Shown here in pieces: positions 63,170 to 64,000 of a stretch of DNA of 64,000 nucleotides. This DNA is from Anaerocolumna sp. AGMB13020 (lineage in GTDB: Bacteria > Bacillota > Clostridia > Lachnospirales > Lachnospiraceae). Location: positions 3,062,001 through 3,126,000 of the forward strand of contig NZ_CP136910.1 of NCBI RefSeq assembly GCF_033100115.1. The letters are read 5' to 3'. Within the stretch, counting starts at the first letter, position 1, and every line of letters begins with the position of its first letter. Below the pieces are notes generated by a model that worked only from the letters and a program-made list of their open reading frames with translations, ran no database searches and was not told the origin of the DNA. Both the position numbers and the translations under genes were made by a program.

Positions 63170-63616
63170 CTATGGTACACGTGTAAGTTTATTTAAGAGC
63201 TCACTCAGGTATCGCTTTTCTTCTTCTGTAAGTGCCTGAAATATTGCATTGATACTATCTAAGTGCCGGGGTAATAAATCCTCCATTAAGGCTTTCCCCT
63301 TTTCTGTTATCCGGATAAGTTTAACTCTCTTATCCTGTAGATCCGTACATTGCTGTACAAGTCCATCCTTGGCCAGATTGTCAATGACAACCGTCATATT
63401 GCCGCCGGTAGCAAGTATCTTTTCAATGATATCGCTGATCCTCAGATCACCGAGATGGAACAGAACTTCCAGAACTTCAAACTGAGAGGCTGTGAGTCCA
63501 CTGCTCTTAATTACTGTAAGCTCCTGCTTGTGGATTGACTGACTGCATCTGCTTAATGCCCTCAGAGTGTGTATATTCAAATCTGTTTGTGAATTAATTT
63601 GTAATTTGTTTTCCAT
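63170..63616 (-). CDS. MarR-family repressor
   Basis: 148 residues with a winged-helix core: SGLTASQFEVLEVLFHLGDLRISDIIEKILATGGNMTVVIDNLAKDGLV and the DKRVKLIRITEKGKALM wing. Members bind as dimers and release DNA with aromatic ligands or oxidation. It precedes the nitroreductase on the same strand. The ATG has no ribosome site, and the predicted -10 box ends seven bases before it, so the message may be leaderless. A shared operator (63126 and 63630) suggests autoregulation and control of the nitroreductase. Confidence 0.9.
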   Translation of the reverse strand: MENKLQINSQTDLNIHTLRALSRCSQSIHKQELTVIKSSGLTASQFEVLEVLFHLGDLRISDIIEKILATGGNMTVVIDNLAKDGLVQQCTDLQDKRVKLIRITEKGKALMEDLLPRHLDSINAIFQALTEEEKRYLSELLNKLTRVP

Positions 63617-63622
63617 GGCTAT

Positions 63623-63651
63623 AATATACTACTAACTAGTAATAATGTCAA
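63623..63651 (-). promoter_or_regulatory. marR promoter with operator in the spacer
   Basis: On the minus strand TTGACA (63646-63651), 17 bases, TATATT (63623-63628). The operator TACTAGTTAGTA occupies 63630-63641, inside the spacer. The start point should fall near 63616, the first base of the start codon. Confidence 0.72.
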
Positions 63652-63873
63652 TAGGATAAAATTAAATTTTTTAAAATATAATTAAACAATATATTAACTA
63701 ATCCTTATATAGTCTGAACCCTGCTTTTCCGTATTTTTTTAAGTAATAAGGCCAGGCTGTAAGGAAATATAACTGAATACCACGTTCTTAACGCCAAACA
63801 GCACATAATAGTTGATAAATCAAGTTAACCTGATTAAACTTAAGATGATAATTAAAATTAAAGGGGAGAGAAT

Positions 63874-64000
63874 ATGTCGAATCATTACAGGATTGCGGTA
63901 TGCGACGATGAAATTTATTATCAGGAAGAACTTTGCAATCTATTGAAGGCTTATGAAAATGAAAGTGGAAATAAACTTGAATTAAGCAGATTCAGCAGGG
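63874..64000 (+). CDS. Response regulator receiver domain (partial, C-terminus off window)
   Basis: Starts MSNHYRIAVCDDEIYYQEELCNLLKAYEN..., with the acidic CDDE pocket at residues 9-12 of a receiver domain. AAAGGGGAG lies just upstream of the ATG. The style fits an AgrA/LytTR-type regulator, but the effector domain is outside the window. Confidence 0.8.
   Translation, partial: MSNHYRIAVCDDEIYYQEELCNLLKAYENESGNKLELSRFSR

Overview
The window looks like a chromosomal segment of a strictly anaerobic, endospore-forming Firmicute, most likely a Lachnospiraceae member of the Lachnoclostridium/Anaerocolumna type. The pointers are spore genes (spmAB, cotJABC, an AbrB/SpoVT regulator), a class III anaerobic ribonucleotide reductase with its radical-SAM activase, a pyrophosphate-dependent phosphofructokinase, T-box and S-box leaders, a large (262 nt) SRP RNA with an Alu domain, and moderately AT-rich DNA with strong GGAGG ribosome sites. 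I see no tRNA or rRNA gene, no CRISPR array and no intact transposase gene.

Layout. 0.6-8.1 kb: a housekeeping block (Orn/Lys/Arg decarboxylase family, guanylate-kinase-like, yaaR, holB, ricT, a tRNA methyltransferase, rsmI, abrB) that follows the origin-proximal yaaO-to-abrB order known from Bacillus. 8.4-22.2 kb: an insertion relative to that order, holding spmAB, a three-gene ABC-2 exporter, a DUF885 lipoprotein, and a mec-like locus made of blaI-blaR1 facing two large penicillin-binding proteins. BlaI-type operators lie at both promoters. 22.2-28.2 kb: the old order resumes with metG (Met T-box), tatD and ksgA, with cotJABC between. 28.3-41.1 kb: PPi-phosphofructokinase, an IS200/IS605-type palindrome-ended element beside an AT-rich orphan gene, nrdDG with an NrdR site, an ABC-F protein, yqeY, a large lineage-specific protein, a GNAT acetyltransferase, a second radical-SAM activase, tadA and the SRP RNA. 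41-48.3 kb: two big proteins of unknown function, a free-standing 33-residue microgene, a CBS-type inorganic pyrophosphatase and a small Ig-like protein. 48.6-64 kb: flavin reductase, shikimate-kinase-like, murA, an HD-GYP protein, metK behind a SAM-I riboswitch, a two-component pair, nitroreductases, a 38-residue orphan peptide, a kinase with an unusual C-terminus, an AI-2E/YtvI-like protein, proS behind a proline T-box, a MarR/nitroreductase pair with a shared operator, and the start of a response regulator.

Regulation is unusually readable: seven promoters match TTGACA-N17-TATAAT closely. The most unusual signals are (1) two copies of a ~215 bp hairpin element with compensatory changes between copies, (2) the BlaI regulon with two PBPs, (3) two short peptide genes with their own ribosome sites and terminators, (4) a candidate structured RNA downstream of the SRP RNA, and (5) a sequence motif shared by the metG and metK leaders.
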